The notes under the pieces were generated by a model. That model was given only the letters and a program-made list of their open reading frames with translations. It ran no database searches and had not been told where the DNA came from. Of a DNA stretch of 64,000 bases, positions 35,481-47,335 are shown in pieces; the stretch's first letter is position 1; every line of letters starts with the position of its first letter. Origin of the DNA: Norana najaformis (lineage: Eukaryota; Annelida; Clitellata; Crassiclitellata; Hormogastridae). The DNA lies in assembly GCA_964023275.1 (NCBI GenBank), contig OZ029914.1:42263924-42327923 (forward strand), in the 5' to 3' direction. A program made the translations under genes and the position numbers.

Positions 35481-38400
35481 TTACGCATTTGTGTCCAATT
35501 CCGAAATAAGATCACTCTTCTTAAACTTCTTAGATTCACCTGAAATCACAGAAGAATTCAAAACAACTGTTAATGCAGCACAACCAAAATCTAACAGCGT
35601 TTTCAACTATCATCTTAAGTCTAAAGTAAAGCTCCAACGTACCAGGAACCACAGTGGAATGTAGAGGAGGTACTTATTTCCTACTCCAAGGTCCTTGAAC
35701 CGGCAGTGGACAAAGCCCAAGGTCCTGGACATGGATAGGGCCAGTGCATTGCAGGACTTGCCATTACTTCCCAACTTACACCAATACTAAATTCTACTGC
35801 TTCATGACAAAGACAACCTGGATAACAGGCAAAGCATTCTACCAAACAGACCAAGGTGAAGTACAATCGTATGCTGCGCTACCCCATGTCAATCACTGGT
35901 CAAATCAGAGCCTGAAATAAATTTTAAAAGTTTCAGATGAAGTAGAAAACTAATTTCAATAAATCTGTAAAACAGTACCTGCATAATGGTCTGCTGTCCG
36001 TTTGCGAAGCGAAGTAACACTCTCATCCCCGCTCGTCCATTCAAAGACCAAACGTCGTTTGTACAGATGGGTGTCCTGACAGAGGTCTTTAAATGCAGCC
36101 TACAGAAAAACAAGAATTTACAAACAACTAGCATTACAACACTTAGCCAACTGTCTTAACAGGAACTGGTCAAGAGATTCTGAGATACATGCACAAATAC
36201 TTTGCAAGTGCAAAATCAAATGCTAGCTTGTCACTGCTTCTTCAAATTGGAAAACTAGCCTTTGTGCAGGTTTTATTTCCTTGTCTGAGTCAACGTTTAA
36301 CCTATTCACTGAAAAATTAGCAAGGTTGAGGTCATACAGTCACTACAGAAAAACGTGTACAATGTACATTTACAAGAATAAGTTAAATCTCAGAAATTAA
36401 GAAGCAAACGTCTGGAAATGTTCTCATCACCCCTGATTTATGATGTTTCAATGATAAACATAATAAAAAAATTCCTAAAAAGCCCCAAAAAATTTAAATC
36501 TACCTCAGCTTGTTTTGCAGTCAAAAACTCAACAAAAGCAAATCCTCGATGTTTTTCAGGACCTGAACCGGGCAACTTCTTTGGTAGCCGAACTGATTGC
36601 AGGCCTTGGTGAGCCCTAAAATGTTCATTAGGAATAAACAATTATATAAAACAGACAAAGAAACAACAAACTTTGGCAAATTTGCCTTTTCCAAAAAGAT
36701 TTATAAACCATTTTATAAGACTGCATATTAACGTGAATGAATATTAAGAGAATAAAATAACACTCTGGAAATGCTTGCAGAGTAACACATTTATAAATAA
36801 TAAACAAACCATAAATGCAAGTAAAAGCAAGCTTTAAGGTAAAGTATTGTAATTGCTCATTCTCAGATGCATTTATCAGTATTAACAATGTGAAGTGTTA
36901 ATTTCACAACAATAAAGAATAAGTCAACTCCTAGAATGCTGAGATAAAAGCAGACAAGCTAGAAATCATTGTATACGTGTCAACTGCAAAAGCACTCAGG
37001 TCAAAGAAACTGTAGAACAAAAGTGTTTATTTAACAACAGCAGCCTCAAATTAGCATACCAAAATTTGCAAAAAAACAAGATATGAGACAAAAACATGGA
37101 AAGTGGAAAAATTAAATAATTTTCTGCAATATTCTAAACTCAGGTTATTATACCTAATTATAAAATCATAAAATCAGAAATACTCACTTGAACAATAGGG
37201 TGATATCTTTTCTTGATGCTCTAAAGTCCACGTTTTTAATTATGAATTTTGTGGATTTTGTCTCTCCCTCTTTTTCCTTTTGTTTCTTGGATCTAAAAAT
37301 GTTCAGTTGTATAATTATTTTAAATTTCTGCAAATCAGAAGCAAAGTGGCTATAGATGCACGTTTTAAAAAAGTGTTGATGAAATGTTTTAAAACAGTGT
37401 TGATGCATATAGTTACCCACTGATGGGTAAAAAATAATTCAATTATTATCATTCAATAGGCCATTATTATCATTCAATAATAATTCAATTATTATCATTC
37501 AATAGGCCATTGAATGATGATGATGATGAGTTCCCTGTCCAAATGCATGTCCATTGGCTTTATGCCACCCAGGGACGAAATGAGTGAAGTGGTTTCCCGT
37601 TGCCTTCCTCACAGACAATTGTGGGTAAGCAACTTGTCCAAGGTCACTACTCAGTGGCTTGAGGCAGATTTGAACCAGCGACCCTTTGGCTATGAGGCAC
37701 TGACCATACCACTACACCACACCACTAGTGAATAATATTTTCACATTTAGCCTGCAAAAACGTTCAACTGGATCTGGCACCAAGATATGACAAAATCTTT
37801 ATATTTACTTAGAAGTTTTTGTTTCTCCATCTTCCTTGACATCCTCCAATTCCTCATCTTTTGTATTCTCTCCTTCAACTTGTGCACGCTTGGAGAAGAC
37901 ATTCATTGGCGCCCACTCAAGATACATTATCATATGGTCAATCTGAAATAGAACAACAAAATCACATGGGGCTTATAACACACACACGCGCGCGCACGCA
38001 CGATGTATATATAAATAGATAAATGTGCGCGCACGCACAATCTATGCATTTATATAGCACCATTATCTTCTCACAATTAATCTGCTGATGGCAAAGGCAA
38101 GATAAGAACTACCACACTTAGCAGTCCAAGATGCAATCTCTGCTAATAAGTTATTATTATCACAGGGTTCGTAAAAAACCATATAAATATTCCAATGCAT
38201 ACGATAATAGTACTGTATTCATCGGTCATATATATTTGCTGGTTAACAATAGTACTGAGTAGTAATGTATTCATTATGTAGTATTCATTATGTATATTAA
38301 ATTGCTGCTTAACAATAGTACTGAATAGTACTGTATTCATTGTGTATATTGAATTGCTAGGTAACAACTGGTTACGATTGGGCTATTAAAAACAACTATA

Positions 38401-41400
38401 AAATAATCTCACTGTTGCCATATCGAGTTTCTCAAATGCGAATTTAGCTTCACTTGGTTCGGCAAATTCGACAAGTGCAGACATGCCACAAGGTGGCAGC
38501 ACAAGCCGTACGATCGATCCGTAGCGTTCGAAGATCGTTCGTAGTGACTCTGCAGTTGTGAAGGCATTTAGATGTTTGACTAGGATCACTGTTCTGCTTC
38601 TTGGTCCATCTGCCTATTAAACATCGAACAAAACATAATAACGGGTAACAAACTCTGCATGCATGAATGATAGTACTTGGATGTAGCACGGTGGCCGAGC
38701 AGCTAAAGTGTTGAACTTTTCACCTCTGTGACCCAGGTTCAAATCCTAGGACTGTCACATAAAATCGAAACTGGTTGCATTGTGCATAATCTTGGAGTCC
38801 ATCATCCTTTATACAATTGCCTTCTTAAATCCAATGCACATAGTCCCGGGGCAGCAGAATCAACCGGATGAAGCAAATACATGACAAAAACAGTAAAAGC
38901 CAACCTATAAGGAACCACTGTGCCATACATTGTCTTTTCACCTGCAGTCTGTGTTACCAACAAGGGCAAAACAATTATTCAGCAGCTCCTAAAAACAGGG
39001 TAGATTTGTTGCCATTCCTTAACAAGTAGTTCCTCTTTTAAAAATCAATTTTCACATGGATGTCAGTGAGTCTACGACCTTCATATGATGCTTAAGTCTT
39101 ATATGCATGGTTAAACTAAATTCTGAAATAGACAGTCTGTGTTTGGTAAGCCTGCTGAAAGATGTAGGCCTTGAGTTGAAATCTACATAAAGAATTCTGA
39201 TGTCATTTTTATGTACATAAACAAGTGCTGGCATTTCATTCAGACATTCAGATATTTGCAAGAATTAACGGCAGCTGACGTTTATACCTGGCCAAATGAG
39301 TCGAGCGCAACACCATTTTCAAGGAGAAATTCTTTTATTTCGGAAACAATCTGAGATTCACCGACAGCTATTCGAGCGGCAACACTGCTGTTTCCAGGCT
39401 GTGAAAAAACAAATGAAATCACTGCATGATAGAAACCCCACAGGTAACCAAAGAAACACATTTTCAAAACAGTTCAATGCATTTGCAACTATGCAACTTT
39501 TTGTGCAATTGGCCATGTTTTGTATGCTCCATGCTTACTAGAATTTCTACATATTACTGCAAACACAAAATTTTACGAAGAACTGAATAAGGAGAGACCA
39601 TCTTACTCACTTTTAACAAAAGATCACTCTTTGATATTTTAAGTCGTTCAGCGATCACATCGGCTGTTGCATTTGAACTAACAAACAGCGTGTTCCACTT
39701 ATGAGCCCTGAAGGAAAATCAACAACAGAAAAATCAGCAGAAAAAATAATGCAAACTGTAAAATCTTTTCCCAGTGGCTTATTCGCTGCAAAGAAGGGTC
39801 TGATCTGTCTTGCATTAATAAAATTACTTAAATGAAAGAAAGTCCTTACCAAAAGTGTGCTTTTTATGTTCCCTCAGAGCAAGCTGTGTTGTTACATTGG
39901 GAGTGCTTCCAATTCGCTGTGCTATATATTATGAACTTCTGACTAAACGCCAGTATTACTCGCTAGCAAGTCTCTTTGCCTGACTTTTGGATCTTGACCT
40001 GGAACTGAACCCTTTTGCCTATCGATTTTGTTTTGACTGAGTGTCAGTGAATAAGTTGGTGCCCATGACGTGTTTTTCGTTGGGCGTTGTAGAAATCTCG
40101 GGATTACAATTACAATTACTGTACCCTGTGATCTCTTCTTTCAGGTTTGCTGGTAGCAAGGAGTGGTCATTCTTGCTGTTACCTGTCAGCTGTGCCTGCC
40201 CACTTTCAAACACACCACAAACCGTGGATTGCAAAACCCTCATTAAAATACCGATTTCTCAGCTGCTGATATGATAATGGAAACAATAATATATATGAGT
40301 TCTCTTAAAAAGCAGCTTTTGCAAACGCTTGATTGTGTTATATTTTGAGAAATTGTATTTTGGTGGATTACTTTGGTTTCTTTGTTTCCTCCTCTTTCTT
40401 CTTTTTCCAAACTGCATTCTCAGCTGAAAAACACAATCAAAGATAAATAATGAACACATTAAGCAAAATTTAAACAAAACGACAAAATAATCATCTAATT
40501 AGAAACAAAATAGTCAAAGGTGCCTTAAATTCAGCACAATGAAAAGTTAGTAAAAGCTGTCAAGGACACAAATAAACCAAAATTCACACAAAAACAGAAG
40601 TCAAATCAGCAGAAACAAGCAATACATAAGAGGTGAAACTAAAGCAAACTTCATTTGAGAAGACCAATAAAAAAATTTCCTTCTCATACACTGTACGTTC
40701 ATCACTAACACCCTTCCCCATGTTCATAGCTTCACGGGTAGCGGCAAGGTTGTAAATGCCACGTACGTATGTGGCCAAGCCAAGCCATTGTTCAAGAGGA
40801 AAACATAAGATAACAGCAGGGTCTGTCCAAAGGTTTGTGATTTAGAATTTGGTTTTCCTCAGAGGTTAACGTTTACTAGAAGCAAGCAACTACGTGAGCA
40901 GACTAAAAGAGAAATCTGAAAAAATCCCAAACCTGGTGTCTCTTGCTTTGGATGTGCAGGCATGATATGCAACAAACGACCCTGAAAATGACAAAACACA
41001 CATCAGCTATATAAATTTTAGTTAATTATTAAAATGTCATTAGTTACATTCATCTTCATTTAACTACTCGTGCAGTGCTTTCAAATAGACTGGTCTGGTT
41101 TCACCTGCACTTAATGAACCTGAGAAACCATCCGCTATTGAGGCATTAAAATAGATTAGTATGCAGACGATTACATAAGAAAGCATAAGATTAGATAAGT
41201 AAGCATAAGATAAAATCTAACAACAACTTCCATAGTGCTGTCACCTTAATGTGCAAGTGAAACTGTGGTCAAAAATTGTAATCCAATAGAAGCATAAACG
41301 AAATCTGATACGATTAGATAAAGTTGCATACAATTAGATAAGAATGCATATGATTAGAAAAGAATGCACATGATTAGATATGAATGCAGACAATTAGATA

Positions 41401-44400
41401 AGAATGCAGATGATTAGGTAAGAATGCAGATGAATAGACAAGAATGCATACTGGTCAACTCTTGCTGGGCATATGATTTGCCTTAAGAAACATTTATTAA
41501 CATTTCTCTTTACCTTATGTAACATTAAAATATCATGGTCCTTCAGCAAAAGCAAAGTCACACTGACCTGAAAATCTGTTCCATCAAGTTCTCTATATGC
41601 CTTCATGGCTTCTTCTGGGACAGAAAAATTTACAAAACACGTTCCAACGTTGTTTTTCAAAACCCGATTCATGACCAAATGAACATCATTCTTTCCTAAA
41701 ATCAAAACAGAAATTGGATTATTTTATTTCATATTTGGATAATTTCATTTTATATATGGAGAAATATATAAACATTTGCTCTGACCTAAGACAAGAAATA
41801 ACTACTTTGAAGTAGTGACAAAATTTATACAGATCATCAGGTCTCATGCACAGTTCTGCAACATACAACTACCACTTGATGGATGACACTCCTATTTGTC
41901 AATCCAGCACGTCAACCACTAAAACATCGGGCACACCAACTTAATACGTCATACATAAATTATCAACAGTTTTTAAGATAAAGAAAGACTTGAATCATAG
42001 TTGTAGCGTGTACCAATTTTTTTAATTTACCATAGTTTGAGAATAAAGCTTCAATGTCATCTGCTTTACAGTCATAGGGTAAATTTCGTAAGAAGAGACG
42101 ACCAGTCTGAAAAGATTTACAAAACTAGTTTTACAATACAGTCATATTTCTCAAACGTTGTCTATTTAAAATCAGAATAAATTAACATGGAGTCTTGAAA
42201 GTCACAACTTTTGAATTGAAATGCTTTTCATAGGGACAGCTATTAACTGCAAGGAAATAAAAATAAAAAAACGACAAGAACAACAATATCATGTTTTCAA
42301 AATTTCTGCAAATATTGTTATTATTTAAATCAAAAACTCTTCATAACATTGTCTTTGGGAGCCATATCAAGAACTGATTTATAACAAGGCTCTGTTAAAA
42401 GTTTATTTTCAATAGCTGAACTGTTTTGGAGATCTATGTTCCTGACCTTGCAATATCAGAATTCATGCCATAAATGAAGAGTCTTATAACGGTTCTCCAG
42501 TGCACTAATTAATTAATTAAACGATAATTAATTAACCAACATAGCTCCGGTGCAAAACCATGTGTACATTGTTTTACAAATACACCATTTGTAACTCTCT
42601 TCTGGTGCACAATCATCCAGTACTCTGTTTTGGTTTTTATCTCATTGGTCGCCATCCTGTTCATAACCAGCCTACACTGGATTTCGAGTGAACTGAACTC
42701 AGCCCAGCAATTTCCTTTCTAGTAACTACCATTGTTTTGAATTACCAGATTCTCAACACTTTACCTGAACAAGCTGTGCAAAGCTTAACAATCCATATGT
42801 TGCATAGTGTATGCTGCTGTATGTAATATTCAGAGAGAGTTACTGACCTGTAAAATAAGATCTTCAGATGGGGCCTACAAAAATTACAAGCACGTTACTA
42901 TACAGGATGCCTTTACTTCTTCCAATCATTTGCACTGAATGTATCACAAAGGACAATTTGAAATTAAACATTATATATTTTGGTTTTGTACTTCCTTCAA
43001 TTTTGATAAGATCAATCGGCTAAATGGAGAAATGACAGTAAATAATGCCTCGGGTGCAAGTCATAGGCTAGAAATGAGACATTGGTTGCAGTAATTCTCA
43101 TACATAAGTAATTTAAAATTCATATTAATATATAAAAGAAATTAAAATTAGCATGGTGTTCTTTGTCCAGGGTTTGAATCTTGGTGCCTCACACAAAACT
43201 GACAAATCCTTTTATACCTCACAGCCAATATGAAACTCTGGTCCCAAGTCTAACACCTTGAGATTCATCCATTGCCAGCTTAAGGGCCCAAATGTCAGAA
43301 ATGAGCGTCTTGCCTATGTTCCACAGAACTACGGGAGATGGAGCTTTACTTTACTTGACCTGTAAAGAAAGGCTCTTTTCCTGTTGAATTATTTTTGTCA
43401 TGTTTAACCCAGGACCAAATCTTATCATACTTATCATAAATTACTTTTAAAAACCAAAAAATTAAGAAGTTGAAATTATCATAAATTACTTTTAAAAACC
43501 AAAAAATTAAGAAGTTGAAAGCCACTAACATCATTGTTCTTATATTTCGACTTCACTTTATCTCCTTTCTGACTTTTTTTCTTGACTTTTGATGGCTCCG
43601 ATTTAGTTTCCCGCCAGTCCTTTGCAAGCTCCACCTACATCCAAAACAAGAAAACGCAAAAGACCTGATGCCAAATGCTTGGATTTTATTCATTTGACGG
43701 ATACTCATCCAAGTTTTAGTTTTTTAACAGTTTAGTTTATTTCTAATTTACGGATCTATTCAGTTAGTTTTGAAAACATAAGAGGATGTAAGCAAATGGT
43801 TTTTAAATTGTTCATTTATCGAATGCTTGTCAAAACACAAGAATATTACGTCTTGTACCCGAGACATGTACAACTACAAAAGAAGAAAACTGTAAACTTG
43901 AAATGACGCATCTAAATCCAAACCTCTATGCATGGAGTGTGGTTAGTAATTGCTTCTCAGGGAAAGCAAGACGTTGAAGATAGTCAAAGAAAACAAGACA
44001 ACAAAGATATTAATGGAAAACAAGATAACAAAGATTTTAATGGAAAACAAGACAATGAAGATATTCAAGGAAAACAAGACAGTGAAGATGTTAACGAAGA
44101 ACAAGACAATGATGATATCTGATGAAAAGGAAAGAATATGTAGAGCAATCAACCATTCATAGAACCTGAGTGAACATGGAAAGCAGTCACTAACAGGACG
44201 AATATGTGATTAATCAATGTCAGCTATATATCTAGCCCAGGGCTGTACTTAACCTTGATTTTTGACATTCCGATGAATGTATTATTCAGCTGTTCAACTG
44301 CCTCTGCTCCTGCATCTTGGCTCTTAAAACCAACAAATCCAAATCTTCTGAAGATGCCCGATTCAGTGAATCGAAGAGAGCATTCCGTGATTGTGTCAAT

Positions 44401-45681
44401 GCTGGCAAATTGCTTCTTCAATTCCTCGGCTTTAAGCTGAAAAAAACAAATAACACAGAAATAATCATTGCTAAAATATGCAGAAATGAGCACAGAAATA
44501 GCACAAAGATGTTACACAAGTTATAAATGTTGAGATTTAGCCGAATATTCACAAATTGTGTCACATATCTGTCTATCTGGTACACACTACTTCTGAGTTT
44601 TACATTACCCTAATGAACATCATGTAAACAAGCAACTAAATAGAAGATTAATCAATCACTTGCGCTTCACATCACATCAACACATCACAGTTTGGTGCCT
44701 TGGGATGCTAAAAAGACAAAATTCCAAAAACTCAGGATATGGGTGACCACTGTTATAAGTATCGTATTTAATACCATGGGTAATTTTAATGGAAAAATTA
44801 TTCAACCATGTCCCTCACAAACTATGTAAATGGTATTTGTAAGTCATCATATATGTATATTCGAGACATACGCAGAATTAGGCATTATGTCCCCATGTCT
44901 TCCAGAATATCCTTAGCTAACGCATTGGTCTCCAGTTGTCTTGACTATTGTAACTCCATTCTTGTTGGTATCACTAAATCAAACATGCAGAAACTCCAAA
45001 GAGTTCAGAACTCCTTGGCTAGAGCCATAACAAATACTTCTAAATATGAGCATATAACGCCTGTGCTTAAATCTTTACATTGGCTTCCTGTTCAGCAAAG
45101 GATTTGTTTCAAATTAGGACTTACGGTTTATAAAACATTGAACTATGGCCAACCACAATACCTGAAATCAATCCTTATTCCCCAAACTTACCATTATTCT
45201 GCAAGGTCATCTGATTGTCTTTCTCTTGTCATACCTTGGGCTAGAACTGTTCTTGGTAAACGAGCATTTTCAGTTGCTGGACCAAAATTCTGGAATTCCC
45301 TCCCTGTGTCTGTTCGTTCTGCTCAGTCGCTCCTGTCATTTCGTTCTCAACTTAAAACTTACCTGTTTCAAATTGCTTATCCACCATAGGCTGCCTCTCT
45401 GTCGTGCGGACTGACCTCCTGGATATCGACCTGATTGTGGCTTGGTTTTGGTGTGCCATCGGTTGATGCCTTGTGCATTAGACACTGGCGCATTAGAAGT
45501 TGCTAATTATTATTATTATTATTAATTAGACGAACCAGTAAACACACGTGGTCTGCGATCTTCAAAGTAAGTGTATATTCACGTTATTTGCGAATCGATT
45601 TAGATTCCTAAATTAACACAGCTGAGTTCAATTTAAGAAACTCACATTCTTTGGCAAATCCTTAACAATTACGCGAGACAT
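35481..45681 (-). CDS. RBM19: RBM19/Mrd1-like RNA-binding protein, 16 exons
   Basis: RBM19 (yeast Mrd1) is a nucleolar multi-RRM protein needed for pre-rRNA processing of the small ribosomal subunit. Exons, 5' to 3': 45681-45646, 44436-44254, 43634-43530, 42874-42848, 42106-42031, 41695-41568, 40981-40933, 40423-40372, 39707-39611, 39398-39288, 38613-38413, 37942-37809, 37292-37188, 36615-36504, 36099-35979, 35539-35481. All borders are GT-AG and all phases agree; the product is about 531 residues. RRM1 is MSRVIVKDLP..FRRFGFVGF. An RRM3-type domain follows (GRLFLRNLPY), then a middle region (HKWNTLFVSSNA, RIAVGESQIV), RRM4 (TVILVKHLNA..MYLEWAP) and RRM6 (TKFIIKNVDF..HRGFAFVEF..RRLVFEW). Human RBM19 has six RRMs and 960 residues; RRM2, RRM5 and the acidic linkers are not visible here. 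The ATG and stop are well placed. Confidence 0.9.
37500..37735 (-). mobile_element. tRNA-derived SINE in RBM19 intron 12
   Basis: Read on the minus strand: a tRNA-like head with B box GGTTCAAATCTGCC, then CCTTGGACAAGTTGCTTACC and CACAATTG, then a CATCATCATCATTCAATGG end. It sits where a lost RRM5 exon would be expected (between 37809 and 37292). Confidence 0.65.
38680..38830 (+). mobile_element. tRNA-derived SINE in RBM19 intron 10
   Basis: A tRNA-Leu/Ser-like head (GTGGCCGAGCAGCTAAAG, B box GGTTCAAATCC) runs into a non-tRNA body with GCATTGTGCATAATCTTGGAG. It is not folded here as a real tRNA: no acceptor-stem pairing was seen and it sits in an intron. Confidence 0.6.
39960..40115 (+). mobile_element. 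LINE 3' tail in RBM19 intron 8
   Basis: ATTACG-tail family: CTTTTGGATCTTGACCTGG, ATCGATTTTGTTTTGACTGA, GAAATCTCGGGATTACAATTAC. Antisense to RBM19. Confidence 0.8.
43425..43520. repeat. Tandem duplication, about 44 bp, in RBM19 intron 3
   Basis: Two consecutive near-identical units of ATCATAAATTACTTTTAAAA through AATTAAGAAGTTGAA, directly next to the exon 3 donor at 43529. Confidence 0.85.
43965..44125. repeat. 27-bp minisatellite in RBM19 intron 2
   Basis: Five or six diverged 27-bp units (AAACAAGACAACAAAGAT core). The plus strand reads open with a nine-residue period (GKQDNKDIN-like). Confidence 0.85.
44808..45535 (+). mobile_element. 5'-truncated CR1/L2-like LINE in RBM19 intron 1
   Basis: Encodes about 190 uninterrupted residues of the end of a non-LTR ORF2: the reverse-transcriptase thumb region SCLDYCNSILVGITK, LQRVQNSLARAITNTS, HITPVLKSLHWLPVQQRI and FSVAGPKFWNSLPVSVR, then LKTYLFQIAYPP and a stop at 45389. 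A conserved 3' region and an ATT microsatellite tail follow. Nearly identical to 11180-11670. Antisense to RBM19. Confidence 0.9.
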
Positions 45682-46379
45682 TTTATAATTCAATTATTCA
45701 CTACAATTTCTTGAATCAAACTTGCTACAACTCAAGACACAAAATAATAATAGAATGTCCATAAACGCGACTTTATAAGTAAGTAAGTAGTTCATTATGA
45801 AAACATTTTTAAAATGCATGCATGTGGCATTTGGCAGAATCATTAACAGATAAACTTTGTTTTATTTTGTCTTATTCCATTTCGTCACAGCAGTTCGCTC
45901 TACAATCAATGCATGTAGACCTAAGAGGCAGTCGTTGGCTTGTCTTTGTTTTATGGAACACGACACGATCTCTGCATTTAATAAGCATTTTGTCTTTGCA
46001 GTGGATATTCTTGTTCTCTCGACTTAGCTTCAATGTACTGGGAAAATACAAGGTTCATTATTATGAGCATTATTACGATTTTAAGACTGCTCACGGGAAT
46101 TACAGTATGAGACTTTTATGATACAATTATATTGAGCATATTATATTTTTTTGTTTTTGTATACAATTCATTATATCATCACTTATTTCTACGAAATGCA
46201 AATAGACTGAAAAAATCAAATAAAATCAGCGCAACGATCGATTGTCATGTTCATAAATCAAATAATTGTAGGGAGAATTATTGATCCCATTATACTTGTG
46301 AGTAATGAAACAATCCTTTGTGGTCATAGGAAATTGTGTGAGTGCTGATGTTCATCGTTCATTTCGTAATAATAGTCAT

Positions 46380-46565
46380 AATCTCGAGATTTCTACAGCA
46401 CCCAGCAAAAGCCATATCGCGGGAACCAGCTTATTCACAGGCACTCAGTCAAAACAAAATCCATAAGCAGAAATGGTTCGGTTCCAGATCAAGATTCAGG
46501 AGTTAGGCAAGCAGACAATCTGACAGATACGGTGGATGGAGTGTGAAAATGAAGCGGAAAAAGAA
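46380..46565 (-). mobile_element. LINE 3' tail, ATTACG-tail family
   Basis: Reverse-oriented tail with CGAGATTTCTACAG, CCAGCTTATTCACAGGC and CAAAATCCATAAGC, between the RBM19 and EMRE start codons. Confidence 0.8.
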
Positions 46566-46599
46566 ATAACGTGAAAAATAATAAATACGCCCATAAAGG

Positions 46600-46880
46600 A
46601 TATGTGTAAAATTATCTACCTTGGACCTCTCCCTCCCTCTCGTCCTCATCTGTCCGCATTTGGCATTACCCTCACCCACCCTCCTTTGCAGACGTCCGCA
46701 CTCCAACTCATTACTGGATTAGGCTTTCTTGTTGATCATGTGCGGCTAATGGTGTTATGGAGTGGGGCATTTTGATACTGCCGCATCCAGCAAAGGGACT
46801 CTAATTAGATCCAGGGCAATTACAAACTGTCTGCTGTTTGACTTTAGTTGGCACTTACGGCACAGGCTGTAGTGAAATAG
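46600..46880 (+). repeat. Dispersed repeat, also at 49050-49410
   Basis: Ordered shared blocks with 49050-49410: TTGGACC(T/C)CTCTC, GTCCGCA, CTGTTGATC/CTTGTTGATC, CTCTAATTAGATCCA/TTCTAATTGGATCCA, GACTTTAGTTGG/GACTGAAGTTGG, CACAGGCTGTA/CATGGGCTGTA. Element class unknown. Confidence 0.6.
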
Positions 46881-47062
46881 CTGAAATACTATGCACCAAA
46901 TTTAGACGCTTACGTCTGCACTGAGCAAAACCTCTACCTTGTCCCCAGTTGTATGCGTTTAGGTGGTCCCTCCATCCTCCTCTTTGTGGACACCCTTTAT
47001 GGACGACCCCTAAAGGAGCACCTGCTAGAAAGAACACGCACAAGATTTCGAATCGGACAATC

Positions 47063-47335
47063 ATGGCGACTCGCTGGGCGACCCTGCTTTGTCGCAATGT
47101 TATCGGACAAAAAGCTGTGTCCATCACTCGCCACCCACTTGTTAATCCGGTTCGAACCGTGGTCTACACGGAGACGGGTGGCGTTCTGGAAAAACCGCCT
47201 CAGGTTCGATTCGGCGTTATCAAAGTGCTGGGGGTGGCGTTGCCTTTTATCTACATCGGGGGGACGTTGAGCATGATGGGCGCAGCCTTCCTGGAAGAAA
47301 ACGACATCTTTGTGCCCCAGGAAGACGACGACTGA
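47063..47335 (+). CDS. SMDT1: EMRE, essential MCU regulator
   Basis: Single-pass inner mitochondrial membrane protein required for calcium uptake by the animal uniporter. It holds MCU in an active state and tethers MICU1 through its acidic tail. The ORF encodes 90 residues with an Arg-containing mitochondrial presequence (MATRWATLLCRN). The conserved core is FGVIKVLGVALPFIYIGGTL, with the helix proline and a GGTLS motif matching the family GxxxS. The ending is FLEENDIFVPQEDDD; human EMRE ends EEHDIFVPEDDDDDD, so the acidic tail is shorter. The gene is intronless, with a good start context (AATCATGG); upstream in-frame codons lack an ATG. AATAAA at 47431 lies inside a LINE-tail-like segment and may serve polyadenylation. 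An expressed retrocopy cannot be excluded. Confidence 0.93.
   Translation: MATRWATLLCRNVIGQKAVSITRHPLVNPVRTVVYTETGGVLEKPPQVRFGVIKVLGVALPFIYIGGTLSMMGAAFLEENDIFVPQEDDD

Larger units (their letters stand above)
45682..47062. promoter_or_regulatory. Shared upstream region of RBM19 and EMRE
   Basis: The start codons at 45681 (-) and 47063 (+) face away from each other across 1.38 kb. The region holds a minus-strand LINE tail at 46380-46565 and a dispersed repeat at about 46600-46880 shared with 49050-49410. No TATA box or core promoter element could be assigned. Confidence 0.35.

Noticed and set aside
38686..38760. tRNA gene
   Set aside because: The A-box and B-box-like words are the head of a SINE; acceptor-stem pairing was not seen and the body continues into non-tRNA sequence.
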